This document shows positions 6,601-6,655 of a stretch of DNA of 6,655 nt, piece by piece. The stretch's first letter is position 1; each line of letters opens with the position of its first letter. Under the pieces are notes generated by a model. It made no database searches. It was not told the origin of the DNA and saw only the letters and a program-made list of their open reading frames with translations. This DNA comes from Arthrobacter sp. (lineage in GTDB: Bacteria > Actinomycetota > Actinomycetes > Actinomycetales > Micrococcaceae). Location: positions 1-6,655 of the forward strand of contig JAODMA010000141.1 of the NCBI GenBank assembly GCA_025464545.1, written 5' to 3'. The translations under genes and the position numbers were made by a program.

Positions 6601-6655
6601 TTTGCTTCCACCTTTTCCTGCATAACGGGCTGAACGGGGATTTCCGATTCGTAGA
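6597..6655 (-). CDS. 3' end of an unidentified upstream gene
   Basis: On the - strand an open frame enters from the window edge and gives the last 18 residues, YESEIPVQPVMQEKVEAK, before a TGA at 6599-6597. The TGA overlaps the ATG of the short adaptor gene in the four-base arrangement ATGA, typical of translationally coupled operon genes. The fragment is too short to identify. Its charged, proline-containing tail is compatible with many soluble proteins or the cytoplasmic tail of a membrane protein. The call rests on the ATGA junction and the absence of intergenic space. It could be a chance open frame, because only 59 bases are available. Confidence 0.5.
   Translation of the reverse strand, partial: YESEIPVQPVMQEKVEAK
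6608..6614 (-). promoter_or_regulatory. Ribosome binding site of the short adaptor gene
   Basis: AAGGTGG on the - strand lies 7 bases before the ATG at 6600. It sits inside the last codons of the preceding gene, as expected for overlapping operon genes. Confidence 0.7.

Overview
The window reads as chromosomal DNA from a high-GC Gram-positive actinobacterium. The GlpK sequence is very close to what I know from Arthrobacter and other Micrococcaceae; that taxonomic call is inference from protein resemblance and GC-rich codon use, not a search. Nearly all of the window is coding. There is no tRNA, rRNA, CRISPR array or insertion sequence that I can see, and no gene-free stretch above 100 bases.

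Left third (1-1970, + strand): a glycerol uptake unit. It holds the 3' half of a glycerol facilitator gene (glpF, cut by the window edge), then, 54 bases later, a complete glycerol kinase gene (glpK). Glycerol would enter through GlpF and be trapped as glycerol-3-phosphate by GlpK. The unit ends at a very strong hairpin (1934-1970) that is symmetric enough to stop transcription from both sides.

Right two thirds (2018-6655, - strand): a compact, convergent transport operon. In transcription order it contains the last 18 codons of an unidentified gene (entering from the right edge), a 149-residue lipoprotein-like protein matching only the C-terminal part of RND periplasmic adaptors, a complete 1047-residue heavy-metal-type RND permease, and a 317-residue secreted protein of unknown function. 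The junctions are tight: a 4-base ATGA overlap, a 1-base gap, then a 34-base gap. This suggests one transcript with translational coupling, ending at the shared terminator.

The most interesting part is the RND cassette. It sits in what looks like a Gram-positive genome with no outer membrane to span. Its adaptor appears to lack the hairpin and lipoyl domains that normally reach an outer-membrane channel. The pump keeps the acidic residues expected of the proton relay, but the methionines that carry Cu(I)/Ag(I) in CusA are replaced. A secreted protein of unknown function is encoded as the last gene of the operon. The substrate is not determined by the sequence.
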